This document shows, piece after piece, positions 42,180 through 53,337 of a stretch of 64,000 nt of DNA. The DNA is from Toxorhynchites rutilus septentrionalis. Lineage: Eukaryota > Arthropoda > Insecta > Diptera > Culicidae. The stretch spans positions 19,102,239 to 19,166,238 of the forward strand of contig NC_073744.1 in the NCBI RefSeq assembly GCF_029784135.1, read 5' to 3'. The notes under the pieces were generated by a model, which did not search any database, had not been told where the DNA came from, and was given only the letters and a program-made list of their open reading frames with translations. Made by a program: the position numbers and the translations under genes. Positions within the stretch are counted from its first letter, which is position 1; each line of letters begins with the position of its first letter.

Positions 42180-43963
42180 AAAAAAATTATAGGACGTTGT
42201 GTTCAAAACACAACCGAATTGTTGACGTAGAACTACGCTCTGGTTTGATTCAGGTCGTTCAAGTTGTTTATAACTGCAGATATTATTTTATAATGCTACG
42301 AAAATTTTGAAATAATCATTCTACCAGTTTGGTCACCCTGGAATTTTTTTTCATTGTGACATCATTTGACGATAATTGTTTGATGATTCATTCTTGTGCT
42401 CGCAAAACAATACATGCTCGAGATAAGCGCAACTGTCATGTGAAGAAAGTTTTGCTACTTGCAAGCGAAACCAATTCACATACGAAATTTCAGAACGACA
42501 TTCACTTTCTTGGTAACTACAAAAAAAGGGCTTCATTATGATCCAGATTAGCGCAAATACAATCCTAGTTAAAAGCAGTTTTGCGATTGGAACGCGAGCC
42601 CAATAACTAAATATAACTTATTGAATAACTTGGCATTCCCCAAAAAAATTTTTGGTGCGCAACCGTAACACCTGCTTCACCATATCGTCAGATCAATGCA
42701 TTGATGACAGAAAACAAACAATGTTAACTGCTTGGAAAAAGACTGAATATTTGCTTCAGCAGAAATTGATTACTAATATCCTAGCGTAAATATTTCCCTC
42801 CCTAGAGATCTCCCCTTCTTGTTTATATTTATCATTACGACTGCATAATTTGCAACACCAAACAATCGTCAATCATAGCATAAAAAATTAGGTGATTGTT
42901 GCATCGTTACATGGCCAATGCACATGGGAGCAGATACAAATGGGTTTTCAGCGTAGCGGAGAGGCACTATTTTTACGTCAGGTTATAAGGCACGCACACA
43001 AATATCCATATATCGATTATTTGAAGCAACTAAAAATACACACACTTATCTCCGTTTTGCGCTCTTCTCAACAGAAGCTCTATCTGTTAATATTGCCAGT
43101 CTAGATTAACTTAGTTATCATCCTTTGTGGAGAGAGCCAACCTTGATAACCAAGCTTGATGATTCTCCACACTATTGTGTAGCTCAGAACCTTAATGTAA
43201 TTTGATGCAATGATTGCATTGCTAGACGTCAGCGAGTGAGTAATTTGGTCGCGTCCACAGCTCAATCCGAAACGAAGACATGTAATGACACAAAACAAGG
43301 AAGAACAAGCGATATTCATTGTTTTGAATACAGAACGATACTGAAACTTTGCCTTCCGTCCTTGCTTGAGACTTTAACCTTCTTCAGTTCATTCGTCTCT
43401 AACCTTCAAAAAAGGCCTTGGAAAACTTTACTTTATTCATCGTATTACTCCTCCACTCCCATTGACTTGAGAAAGGCATTCGATCCCTCGCCGTCCAGCT
43501 CGCCCAGCAACGATGTTGTTTAGTCGATTTCCTCACGAAGAATGAAAGTTTGCCTCAGCGAGATCCACTGTTTATACTCTAGGCAAATATTCCCCTTCGT
43601 TCTCCTTCTTTTCCTTTGTTCACGGAGACTTTATATCTTACGATTTCCCCTTCATTGCTCGTCGATAAGTTGTTCGTTATTGACAGCTCTGTTCGGGAAA
43701 GTACACAAATGACAGAACAAATGTATGGGGAAATCAGATTGCTTCCAATTTTCATTAATTTAAACCATATACAGACTATGGGATAGGAATGTATAGCATA
43801 TCAAAGAAATCTTAGGGAATTTCCGATTCGTTTAGTATGTAAATCGCCAAGATCCGTTCGCGGCTAAAATAGTTATTAATGTTAACTTTATTTCATGAAA
43901 ACGTGACCTGTTTTCTGATTTGGCGCCCTTAATGAAAGACGTAGTTCTACGTGAAAAAATATT
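42180..43963. repeat. Palindrome-ended dispersed repeat, copy 2
   Basis: Counterpart of 21313-24197 without the hAT insertion. It begins AAAAAAATTATAGGACGTTG with GACGTAGAACTACG 45 bases inside, and ends AATGAAAGACGTAGTTCTAC. The empty hAT site AACGATACTGAAACTTTGCC is at 43334. It lies inside a neurexin intron. No ORF is shared with copy 1. Confidence 0.75.
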
Positions 43964-44580
43964 TGCATTGAGCCAAAGTATTACCACATCACGCTGGAAT
44001 GGATCGTATACTTTGCGTAACGTGACAACGACTTCTTGAGACAGTTGATACTCTTCTATTTGTGGACCGATTTTAGCCAAATTTTGAGGGTTGTTGACGC
44101 TCATTGTTTGCTCAGAGAAACCCAAGTATAAAAAGGTTTGAACTTAGGTTCAGCTGATAAATTAAAAAAATGCTCTATTTATGTGACGTGACAACGCTTC
44201 AAAATACCTCTTTTTCAAATGCTTGTTTCTCATAAATTACAAAATGAAACCTAGATCTACTCACGGCTCATCAAACAAGTATTCAATTATCCATTCAATG
44301 GTATATAGACATTGAATTTTGGTTAAGCAAGTGCAGAGATATCTCAAGAAACATAAAAATACTGATAACCTAAAATATTTTCAATATAATTATGTAGTTT
44401 TTGAAACTCGCCTCTCTCAAAGGTTGGCGCATAAAAATCAAATTCGTTTCAAGAAATTTATTATATGACTAGTGCTTATTCAAATTACGTTTTCGATTTT
44501 TTCCTAAAACTAATTTTGAAATTTGGTTCATTGGTGCATAACCTAATGGAATGGGTCCTATACCTGGCCATCACTGGATT
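43964..44580. repeat. Second block with GTGACAACG motifs
   Basis: AACGTGACAACGACTTC (44019) and GTGACGTGACAACGCTTC (44182) relate this block to 40360-40830. CTAATGGAATGGGTCCTATA at 44543 echoes CCGTTCCATGGGCCTG near 39957 only weakly. No gene. Confidence 0.4.
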
Positions 44581-45928
44581 AGATATTGATCTAGCATGAT
44601 TGAAGTTGGTACATTATTAGGCGGAGATCTTCTTACGAGATTGGCTTTGAAATGTCCTGACTTCGATGTTGAACAGGGGTTCGACATCATTTTCGTTTAA
44701 TAACGGACAACTGCTAAAGGGGTAGGATGGACAGTGAAAAGTTAGCGATGGGAAGAGCATCCAATTTGCGCCTTTTTTACAATACAGAGAAAGAAGGGGA
44801 GATGTTCATCGTGTTGATCTGGTTACTTTTTCAGTAAAAAAAACATTTAAAAGCCCTTTTTTGTGAAATAATTGAAACCGGTCAAAAATAGTAAATTGAT
44901 CTTTGAGACAGAGACCGTGCTGCGAGACATACTTCTGTGGAACGCAAAGACAGATGTGGGATAGATGTGTGTATGATGTGTGTACAAATGAAAAAAAGTT
45001 TTTCGTTTCAGTTGATGCTGGAAAAGTGAAAGGTGTTCGTTTGCTTGTGTTTACTGGACTGTTTTGTGCTGTGTCTGCGGTGCATCGTGTGTTTCATTCT
45101 TGAGTTGTATCGATTAGTTCGGGGAAGAGAAGTTAGAGAGTTTGATCGTGATAGCGATAGATTAGAGATTTTGGTTATCAACTTGTACTAAGAAACGGTA
45201 CGGCGGGGTATCGAGGACAAAATTCGATTGCAGCTGGTTCACAAATTATAAAGAAAAAACAATCATGCAACTTTCCTTCTCGATTGTCGTTCTGTTACAG
45301 TATAAAAGTTCACATTGTTCGCTGTTTTGTTCGTTGTTAAATTCCAAAGGAAACGGAAAATCATTAAATTGAACTATTTACAGTATAAACAAAATCAGTC
45401 GACTGAAAAGCAAGTAAATATTACTCGTGGCGATTGACACCTAGATTCATGACGAAAAAGGAATATATCTATTCACAATAAGTAGGTATACTGTTTACTG
45501 GTGCTCTGAAAAATCTTTAAAATTGTGCAGAATATAAAACACACAGCTATCTTTGAGTTGATTACTCGCACAAGGGACAGCACAAAACAGACATTTACGC
45601 CACTAAAATTGGCTTGAAATTTGAGAAAAATTCAAGTTAAACGTCACCAATGATCGAAAAGATAGCAACAAGATGAAATTAAAGTATAATAATCACGCTT
45701 TCGAGTAAAGAACAAACAAGCTAGAGATCAACAGTGTCGAAAACAAAAATATGGCGACGGAAACGGACTATTGATCGATGATACTGGATAGCGTCGAACG
45801 AAAAAAAAACAAGTTAGAAATGAAGAACACGAATTAAAAAGAGAAAATATCAAGAGTTAAAACGAGCGACTGTTTGTTGTCTTGTTTGTTTGTAAACTTT
45901 TGAATTGCTTTTCGTTTAAAATTCTAAC

Positions 45929-46161
45929 CTGCTGCATTCTTTGGTCATTTCTATCTAAAACGCCAGTTACCAATTGCACATCGCCCCGCACGTTGATGTG
46001 GGGATCGCGTTCCGCCGACAGGTCCAGCACCCGCAGCCGGTTGACGGACAGTCCGGCGATTACGCCACCGAACGGACGCTCGATGCGGGCGCGCCCGTTA
46101 CGCGAGATCTTACCGCCGACCTGGATGTTGGCCATCGAGGTGAAAATCGTCGACTGATGAC
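45929..46161 (-). CDS. Nrx-1: Neurexin exon: second half of LNS6
   Basis: Minus strand; acceptor TTGCTCACACAG, exon from 46161 (GHQSTIFTSMANIQVGGKIS) to donor at 45928 (QRMQQ|GTTAGA). GGVIAGLSVNRLRVLDLSAE and RDPHINVRGDVQLVTG match the C-terminal strands of the last laminin-G/LNS domain. The first base pair of the exon completes a Gly codon left open by the previous exon (G|GT). Confidence 0.93.
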
Positions 46162-46226
46162 CTGTGTGAGCAATGAGTGTGAATCAACATTTAAGCCCAT
46201 AGAAATCGCCAGGAGAAAAGCCTTAC

Positions 46227-46398
46227 CAGGTGGGAACAACGTTTGGACGTTGTAGTCGTCGATTTGGAGCGAAGCATTCGCTCCGGATCTGGTGAAGCGA
46301 ACAATGTGGTAGTTATTGTCATTCACTTTCACTCCAATCTCCCCAAGCGGGAGGTCATGCGATCCGATGTTGTACACAATGAAGATGTTGCCTTCGAC
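46227..46398 (-). CDS. Nrx-1: Neurexin exon: middle of LNS6
   Basis: Minus strand; acceptor TTTTTTTCCGACAG, exon from 46398 (VEGNIFIVYNIGSHDLPLGE) to donor GTAAGG (NVQTLFPP, exon end 46227). NDNNYHIVRFTRSGANASLQ is the conserved LNS strand bearing the NWHxV/RFxR motif; IDDYNV follows. In neurexins this area neighbours splice site 4, where an optional exon controls neuroligin binding. No such exon is recognised in the adjoining intron. Confidence 0.93.
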
Positions 46399-46462
46399 CT
46401 GTCGGAAAAAAACAATTAACTGACTGTACCAAACATTACTTCAAAGAATACAGATAACTCAC

Positions 46463-46641
46463 GATTTCCATCTCGATGTAATCCTGTGTCGTCGAGCTCT
46501 CGATACGCAGCAGCACTGCGTCGGACTTGGTCGTCACGAATCCTAGCGCGATGTTGTCCTCTTCTGTATCCGGCTGACGGCCGGGCGGAAACGTGTACTG
46601 GATCAAGCCCTTGTTGTTGCCAAACTCGTACGAGATCGATT
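46463..46641 (-). CDS. Nrx-1: Neurexin exon: first part of LNS6
   Basis: Minus strand; acceptor TGTTTTCCCAG, exon from 46641 (ESISYEFGNNKGLIQYTFPP) to donor GTGAGT (DYIEMEI, exon end 46463). DNIALGFVTTKSDAVLLRIE is the typical start of an LNS domain. The frame joins the EGF exon through a split codon (TATGATG|AA) and the next exon in phase 0. Confidence 0.93.
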
Positions 46642-46706
46642 CTGGGAAAACAGTCATATCTATAGCCATCCGTGGAAACAATCAATGTTTTTTTGTTTGC
46701 GTTTAC

Positions 46707-47464
46707 CATCATAACACGTTGGTCCAGTGAAGGACGTCATATCGCACTCGCAGGCATACGCGTTCCACTGCTGCACACAAATACCACGATTCGCACAAGC
46801 ATTCTGGCTACACTTGGTGGGCCCTTCACAGCCGGACACCACCAGGGAGCTTGGAACGACCGCGTCCTCCGTGAGGCTCGGTGAAGAATCCGTAAGATCC
46901 ACCGATGCCATGCACCCCTCGAAACCAATTCGCGATGCGATACTGGACGGCAGTCTCGTGTACATATCCTTGAACACACCGCCAGCGTACAAAATCCCTT
47001 CGAGCTCGAGGTGCAGATTGTTCCCGCTGGCGGTATAGATCTCGATCGACTCATCCACGGCCAGCGTGTGAGTCTTCGGGCCGGGTCGCCGTATGCTGAC
47101 CGAGTGCCACCGGTTGTCGTTCATGTGGATGCGGGCCTTGTCCCGGATGGTGATCGGTCCATCGCCCAGGTCGAACACGTAGTGGATGTGACCGTTGACG
47201 AGTTCCACCGCCAGGAAGTCACTCCGTTTGCCACTGTTGTAGAACAGCAACCCGTTCGGTTCGAGCGTCTTGAAGCGGAAATCGATGAACACCGACGAGT
47301 AGGCCTTCAGCATCGGCAGACCCACGTAGGAGTGTTTCGAGCGGAAGGTGGCCGGCAGGTACGGTGATCCCGGGGGAGAGTTTATGAAGCGGGCGGTCAG
47401 CTTGAAGGTGGTCGTGGGCAGTGCCGACAGCTCGGGGCCGAGCGTCTTCACCACGTCGATGTAG
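46707..47464 (-). CDS. Nrx-1: Neurexin exon: LNS5 and EGF domain
   Basis: Minus strand; acceptor CACCCTCCCACAG, exon from 47464 (YIDVVKTLGPELSA) to donor GTAAAC (exon end 46707). Residues about 35-220 form LNS5 (SSVFIDFRFKTLEPNGLLFY, DFLAVELVNGHIHYVFDLGD, HMNDNRWHSVSIRR, then SRIGFEGCMASVDL). The EGF repeat follows with CSQNACANRGICVQQWNAYA and CECDMTSFTGPTCYD. The LNS5-EGF-LNS6 order is that of alpha-neurexins. The exon is 758 bases and its G+C-rich codon use contrasts with the A+T-rich introns. Confidence 0.95.
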
Positions 47465-47739
47465 CTGTGGGAGGGTGAAAAGATGTTGTGATTGGATACA
47501 GGTTTTGGTAGTTTCTAAAATATTTCCACTAATTCAAAATTTTAACTAATGGTAATTCGTTTTTGTGAGATTATTCGAGTTAGACGCTAAACGTCCTGGT
47601 ATAATAGGTAACAAGGTAATTAGGAGATCTAGATTCAGATATGAGTGCATTTTTGACGGTTTAATTAACATTACAATTCTATGGATTCTTTCAAGGTTTT
47701 CTCTTTCATCTATGTGAATATTACAATATTATAATATTT

Positions 47740-48450
47740 TTTTTTGAAAAAAAAAATTCGCTGAAAAAAAATTATTTCAAAAATTAAAATTCATTTTTCT
47801 CAAAAACGTATTTTTTTTAAATTCTCAAAAAATTGTATGCTCTTCAAATTTCCAACAAGTCGTCCATACATCGGAAGATGGACCCTTTTACAGGGAAAAA
47901 GAATTTCTAACAACTTTTTCATGTTTTCTTTGAAAAACTTACAACTAAACCTATTTTTTTCTAAAGTCATGATAGGAATATAATGTATGGTTTAGATCTT
48001 TTTGAAATACCAACTTTTGTCCAAGACGTCAACTTTCTATCTTTTAAAGATTCTGAAATATAGGGCATTTTGGTATGGAGACCCTTGAACAAAGTAATGT
48101 TTTAATCGTTACATTTTTGTGTGTAAATTCTTGCGTTTGACATATTCTTGACATGTTTCTGGATAGAAAAAGTAAGGCAGTAAGCAGTAAGCAGAGCATG
48201 TAAACCGCGATATTTACATACATACAAATGATACGAATAAAACATTAATAGTAACTTTTCAAAGGAAAACTTTTCCCTGTAAAAGTGCCCATCTTATGAT
48301 GTATGGGTGACTTGTTGGAAATAATATGGGCTATTCATGTCTATTTTATCAGAATTTAAAAAAATACTGTTTTCGTGATAAATAAATTTTAATTTTCAAT
48401 GAATTTTTTTTTCAAAAATTTGCTTGATATTTTTTAATGAAAACATAAAT
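47740..48450. repeat. Dispersed fold-back repeat, copy 2
   Basis: TTTCCAACAAGTCGTCCATA at 47849 and GATGGACCCTTTTACAGGGA are mirrored at 48255-48325 (TCCCTGTAAAAGTGCCCATC, GTATGGGTGACTTGTTGGAA). The element can therefore fold into a stem with about 350 bases between. The family also occurs at 31290-32340 and 48640-48850. Confidence 0.75.
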
Positions 48451-48639
48451 AATTCCCAGCATTTCATTCTTTAACCATCATTTTGTAGATCTTTTAATTT
48501 TTAAAGTACTCAAAGCTTTAAGTAATTTCTCACACAAAATCTATCAGATCTTCAAAATTTAAGTCAAAGAATTAATTGTAGGAAATTATTTATGTTTTCA
48601 TTAGAAAATACTAAGTAAATTGTAGAAAAATAAAATCAT

Positions 48640-48850
48640 TGAAAAACAAATATTTTGAAAATTAAGATTTATTTTTCTCTAAATTTTTTTTTAAATTCTG
48701 AAAAATTGATATGAGTAGCCTTTACAATTTCCAACAAGTCACCCATACATCGGAAGATGGGCACTTTTACAGGGATAAAGTTTTTCGAACAACAACTTTT
48801 TCATGTCTTTCTTTGAAAATTTTTTACATTTCATCCTTGTACCCAAATTT
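48640..48850. repeat. Dispersed fold-back repeat, partial copy 3
   Basis: ATTTCCAACAAGTCACCCAT, ATCGGAAGATGGGCACTTTT and ACAGGGATAAAG repeat the left arm of copy 2. The mirrored right arm is absent. This copy preserves the uninterrupted site for the MITE at 31392. Confidence 0.7.
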
Positions 48851-49049
48851 TGTAGGTATTATAGTTTTTGAGTTATGATTTTTGTAAAAAATCAAGAGAA
48901 AAATGTTGGTCCCATTATAAAACTAGTCTAATCCTTTTTTGAATATTTCAAGTATGCAAAGCTGCTCAAAAAATCCATGTGTTTACATTCACAACATTTC
49001 GCTGCTATCTGAGATGATGCCTGAGAAGAGTTGGCATGAAATTCGTCAG

Positions 49050-49258
49050 CAATGAAGCAAAGAAGCAATGAAGTAATGAAGTAATGAAGTAATGAAGTAA
49101 TGAAGTAATGAAGTAATGAAGTAATGAAGTAATGAAGTAATGAAGTAATGAAGTAATGAAGTAATGAAGTAATGAAGTAATGAAGTAATGAAGCAATGAA
49201 GTAATGAAGTAATAAAGTAATAAAATAATTTAATTATGAAGCTATGATGTTATGAAGT
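49050..49258. repeat. AATGAAGT octamer array
   Basis: About 18 units of the 8-mer AATGAAGT (with AATGAAGC variants at each end) run from about 49050 to 49210, then decay into AATAAAGT and TATGAAGT-like units up to 49258. The array continues as TATGAAGT units after the solo LTR (49603-49690). Confidence 0.92.
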
Positions 49259-49602
49259 TGTTTGGGCATTTGCCACAACTTATATGTTTACCCTAAATTA
49301 ATTCGCTATAATTCAACTTCGTTACTGGCATGACGCAAAGCGGAGGAGAGTAGTAATAGGTGGTAGGATTCTCTCGCATCTCGTTATCGAGATGAAGCGC
49401 TCTGCCTCGATAACCATTATGAATTTTATCGAGCAGATCAGTCCAATAAAAACCATCGACTAGGAAAATTCTGTTTGTTCATTTCGCTACGAATACAGCA
49501 ATATAGTGTACCACGAGTTAATGTTCGCGCCTTTTATTACGGTAACCTTCTACCGTTCAACGGACCTGATTCCGCCGTGAAAGGATCACCAGCGCCCCTA
49601 CA
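49259..49602 (+). mobile_element. Solo LTR inside the octamer array
   Basis: 344 bp starting TGTTTGGGCATTTGCC and ending GCGCCCCTACA, with GAAGT on both sides (49254-49258, 49603-49607). The duplication lies in repeat DNA, so it is less decisive. CCAATAAAAACC near 49443 is a plausible polyadenylation signal, giving plus orientation. TG/CA ends and a 5-bp duplication suit an LTR retrotransposon, and the text resembles mosquito gypsy-type LTRs (inference). Confidence 0.65.
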
Positions 49603-49855
49603 GAAGTAGTGAAGTTATGAAGTTATGAAGTTATGAAGTTATCAGGTTATGAAGTTATGAAATTATTAAGTTATAAAGTTATGAAATGATGGAGGAATTT
49701 CCATTGCTGATGCATTGTCCAGTTAGGCCAGGTCGTTGAGGGCAGTCTGTCAACAAGGTCTTTCAGCAATGCAACATTACAAATATATTATCGATTGAAT
49801 TGAGTTTGATCGTTTCAGAGGAAGACTCTCGAATCAACCTGTGTAAAGCAACCTA

Positions 49856-51583
49856 GGGGAAGGGCGGTACAGACGGACACCTTAAGTAAAAGTTGATTTT
49901 TTTTCTTGAATTTCACTAAAAGTATATAGTTATCTAACCACAAATCGTTAGTCTAAGTCTCTTTCTATAATATTTGTTTTTGAGGCAGAAATTTTGCCAA
50001 ATAAATTTGTCCGGCATTTTTGAAAAAAAATAAGAAAGAGTGGGGGAAAGACGGACACTTGGAGGGAAAGATATCCATCTTATTGTTACCTCGATTTTTT
50101 TTCGTCAGAAACTAGGGTGGGGAAGATTGACACTAACTGAAAAGTTATATTTTGAAATTCAAGTTGATGTACTCAAGCCAGACTTTTTCGGCTATCTGAT
50201 TTGGTTTATTGAACGAATGCTTCAATCCGTTTTTCCGCCAGTTCGAAAGCCAATTTTCAGACTTCCGTCATGGACTTCCCATAGAATCTCCTCTCTAGGT
50301 TGGGGAGATGTCGCACTAGTTCTTGGTTGGGGGAATCTTCCATCCGCTGACTTTCGGTTGCTCTTGCAAACGAATTTAGTGAGCATCTGCTAAAAAAAGG
50401 AGTAGATAATTTTGTTTTCAAAATAACATGTTTGTCTTTCTCTTAGACTGTATGTGCGTCTTACCCGACTTTATTAATTTATATTAACATCAATATTTCT
50501 GGAGTAAGATGAGAAAAAATTAACGTTGATTAGATAACATGGAAGGAAAGCGATGGTAAAACATTCACGTAACTGAAGATGTTAAAAAAGTTGCTTGTTA
50601 ACAAGAAGAATCTTATTTTCTGTAGACGAGAGTTTACATCGAACTGTTCGTAGCAGATAACTTTTATTACAATTTTGACAGAAGACCAGCTAGGTGTACA
50701 CAGTATGTGTCAAAAGTATTCTGCCATTTCATGCCAAACCGATATAGTGGTTCTCAGATTTTCGAGAAAAGTTGCAGTTTTGTTCCTTATCGTTTCTTAA
50801 TTTTTTCGTTAGGGTCACCATTTCCATTTTAGGGTGGTCTGAAAAATTTTTTTTTCTCTTTTTTTCCAAAAATTACTTTTTTCAAAAATTCATAACTTTT
50901 GAATTACTGAACCGATTGAGGTGATCGACATATCAAATTAAAGTCAATTAAATGGAAAAAGTCAATTTAGGAACAAAATGGAAAAATAATATTTTGGACC
51001 ATCGGTTAAATTTGAAAAATTATAACTCAAAAACTCAAAAACGCCTCTCTGATTTCGAGATGTGTTATGTGAAAAATTTTCAGCTTTTCAGAGAAAACAA
51101 ACAAGAGAAACAAGAGAAAACAAACAAATCAGAAACAAATACAATCAGTAATAACAAATTTGAACAAAATTCAAATTTTCTGCAACTGTAGTATTTTTTT
51201 TAATAAAGGCCAACTAATTTTTTTTTTAATTTGATATGTCGATCATCTGAATCGGTTCAGTAGTTCAAAAGTTATAAATTTTTGAAAAAAGGCATTTTTG
51301 GGAGAAAGTGGAAAAAATGTGATTTTACGGACCACCCTAAAATGGAAATGGTCACCCTAACGAAAAAATAAGAAAATACGGATCTAATTGTTTGCGATAA
51401 AGAACAAATCTACCACTTTTCACGAAAATCTGAGAACCACTATATCGGTTTGGCATGGAGTGGCTGATTGATATACAGTATTACATGTTTGTACATCATT
51501 CATATTTAAAATAGAAATGTAATTTATCAATTCTACATAAGTGTCCATCTTACCCGCCCTGTCCGTCTTTCCCGACTTTCCCC
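49856..51583. mobile_element. TA-flanked DNA element with GGGGAAAGACGGACAC ends
   Basis: Starts GGGGAAGGGCGG and ends, inverted, GGGGAAAGTCGGGAAAGACG, with TA on both sides (49854-49855, 51584-51585). GACGGACAC phrases recur inside (49872, 50050) and, inverted, near 51545-51570. A 117-codon frame at 50040-50393 has no recognised domain. A fold-back element is nested at 50721-51465. Confidence 0.65.
50721..51465. repeat. Nested fold-back element with ~300-bp arms
   Basis: CATGCCAAACCGATATAGTG at 50729 and its mirror at 51437 start the arms. GGGTCACCATTTCCATTTTA (50813) pairs with TAAAATGGAAATGGTCACCC (51337). AATTACTGAACCGATTGAGG pairs with a diverged TCTGAATCGGTTCAGTAGTT. The centre, about 50940-51230, carries a Lys/Asn-rich frame with no recognised domain. 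Confidence 0.85.
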
Positions 51584-53189
51584 TATATAAATTACGTGGT
51601 GTTGCGCTGACTTTAACCCCTTGAACGACAATTTATACTCAGTCAGTCTGCTCTGCAGACGATTGAATTTTCTTCGTTTTAAGAGGAGGGATTGATATTG
51701 ACAGATTGTTGATGACTAATGATTTTCAAGTTTATGGATTGTTTTAACTCCGGAAGATGCAGTTTCTGGCGAGTCCAGCTCTTCATTGTCAGTTTGTGCA
51801 GGAAAGTTTATGACGAGCTGGACTCGTCACTTCCGTTCAAGGGATTAATCAAGCAATAGAAAATTACGACCTGTACCTAATGTCATTTTGTTTTAAATTT
51901 CTTCTGGGCAGTTTAAAACGTATAAAGCTCCGGTTATTGATCACTTATAAGTGATGGACGTCTCTCTAAAGGCTGGTTTAAGCCTCCCATGAACGTGGAA
52001 CAAACACTTTTTGTTAATAATTCATCAGTCCATATATAAAACGCGAGAAAAATATCTTGAAACGATAGGAAGAAATATTTTCTAGTTGGAAAACATATTT
52101 AAACAAAATTCATATTAATAAAAATGGATTAATTCAATATTTCGCTACGATTCTGAATTTCCACTGTGGATTGTTGTGTTGTGATTGAGATTGTGAATGT
52201 TGGTGAATTCACCATAGTTCGCCGGCATCGGTGAACGTGAACGCGAAAACAGTGGTGAATATAGACGTCAAAGTATTTCCCCATTCAGGTTCACGTTCGA
52301 ATGTCTCAAGGCATTCTGAAAATTGTTGGATATCTTTTCGTTCAATCAGGTCGGAAAACTTTGTTGCTTTAGGCTGCCTCGTGAACAACTGTACTTTTAT
52401 CCGAATTACTTCATTGTAGCTCGATGTTTATTTGTTTCACGTTCACTGGCGAACATTCAATATGAACGTGAATGCGAACCAGAACATTCTATACACCGCG
52501 ATTTTCTGGATTGTTTGTTCGCAATGTGGTTCACCGTGAAATGATCATACTACTTCACGACCTGTTCATGCTCACATCCAAGGAAGGTTTTTAGTCAGGC
52601 TTTCAACGTGGAAAAAACGCAATGAACGCAGGGTGTCACGATACATATAGTCAATAATGCTATTCCGGGTGCTGGAGGGTCAAATAATGAGTTGTTTTAA
52701 AAGCTTAAAAAATGTTTGTATGTATGGGATCAGTTTTTCCTTTTTTTTTTCTTTTTTTCATTTCATTTGGGATTCGAAAAAAATATCTGTATAAAAGCGT
52801 GATAATGTCACACCTCATCATAAAATGAAGTTGGAAAATGTTTTTAAAAGGATGAAGAAGAGCATGAACGAGAATATATATCTTTCTCTGCCTGGGCCGT
52901 GTATTTGGAAAACTATACGAAACATATGCTTTCATTTCAACGTCTCCTCGCGTATTGCATTTTCTGTTATTTTTCGGCTCATTTAATGTAATAAATCGGG
53001 ATGCCATAACATTTGCTAAAAATTAACTTTGGGTGTAGAACAAGTGAATTCACAGATAATGTTGAAAAATTGAAAAAGGCATGATCTACTGATCGTAAAA
53101 AATTTGTTCAGTCAACATTGAAATACAGGTTTAGCGCAGTGGTACTGACATTTCTGGAGGATTTTTCAATTCAAGGAACCGATACTCAC

Positions 53190-53337
53190 CGATGTCCGTT
53201 GTACACGAAGCCCTGCAGCTGGCCGACGAAGTTGGGCATCGCGGCCGTCATCTGGATCTCCTCCTCGGCGTGGAACAGCCCACCCAGGTGCAGCGACTTC
53301 ACCTCCAGGGTGCTGTGGCGACCCAGGATTGCCTCCG
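53190..53337 (-). CDS. Nrx-1: Neurexin exon: end of LNS4
   Basis: Minus strand; exon from about 53337 after ACAACCTCCAG (AEAILGRHSTLEVKSLHLGG) to donor GTGAGT after NGHR (exon end 53190). HLGGLFHAEEEIQMTAAMPN and FVGQLQGFVYNG are the final strands of an LNS domain. The last codon is completed by the LNS5 exon (CG|C), which confirms the splice. The acceptor is the best local choice but lacks a long pyrimidine tract, and an acceptor further upstream (adding MPQPP) is possible. Earlier exons lie beyond 64000 or were not recognised. Confidence 0.85.

Larger units (their letters stand above)
38204..45928 (-). other. Neurexin intron (7.7 kb), repeat-loaded
   Basis: The intron separates the LNS6 end from the acidic linker. 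It contains the SINE at 38792, a Harbinger-like remnant at 39278, CGTGACAACG repeats and copy 2 of the palindrome-ended repeat. From 38220 to 38778 and from 44580 to 45928 I see nothing beyond A+T-rich DNA. Confidence 0.8.
47465..53189 (-). other. Neurexin intron (5.7 kb)
   Basis: The intron lies between the end of LNS4 and LNS5. It holds fold-back repeats at 47740-48850, an octamer array with a solo LTR at 49050-49690 and the TA-flanked element at 49856-51583. From 51590 to 53189 nothing is named apart from scattered GTGAACGT-type motifs (52200-52550). Confidence 0.85.

Noticed and set aside
46700..47400. Plus-strand and alternate-frame ORFs over neurexin exons
   Set aside because: High G+C exons leave open shadows in other frames; only the minus frame with LNS and EGF residues is supported.
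49005..49196. Frame with LLHYFITS repeats
   Set aside because: A translation of the AATGAAGT octamer array.
50952..51191. Lys/Asn-rich 79-codon frame
   Set aside because: It lies in the loop of a fold-back element and reflects A-rich DNA.
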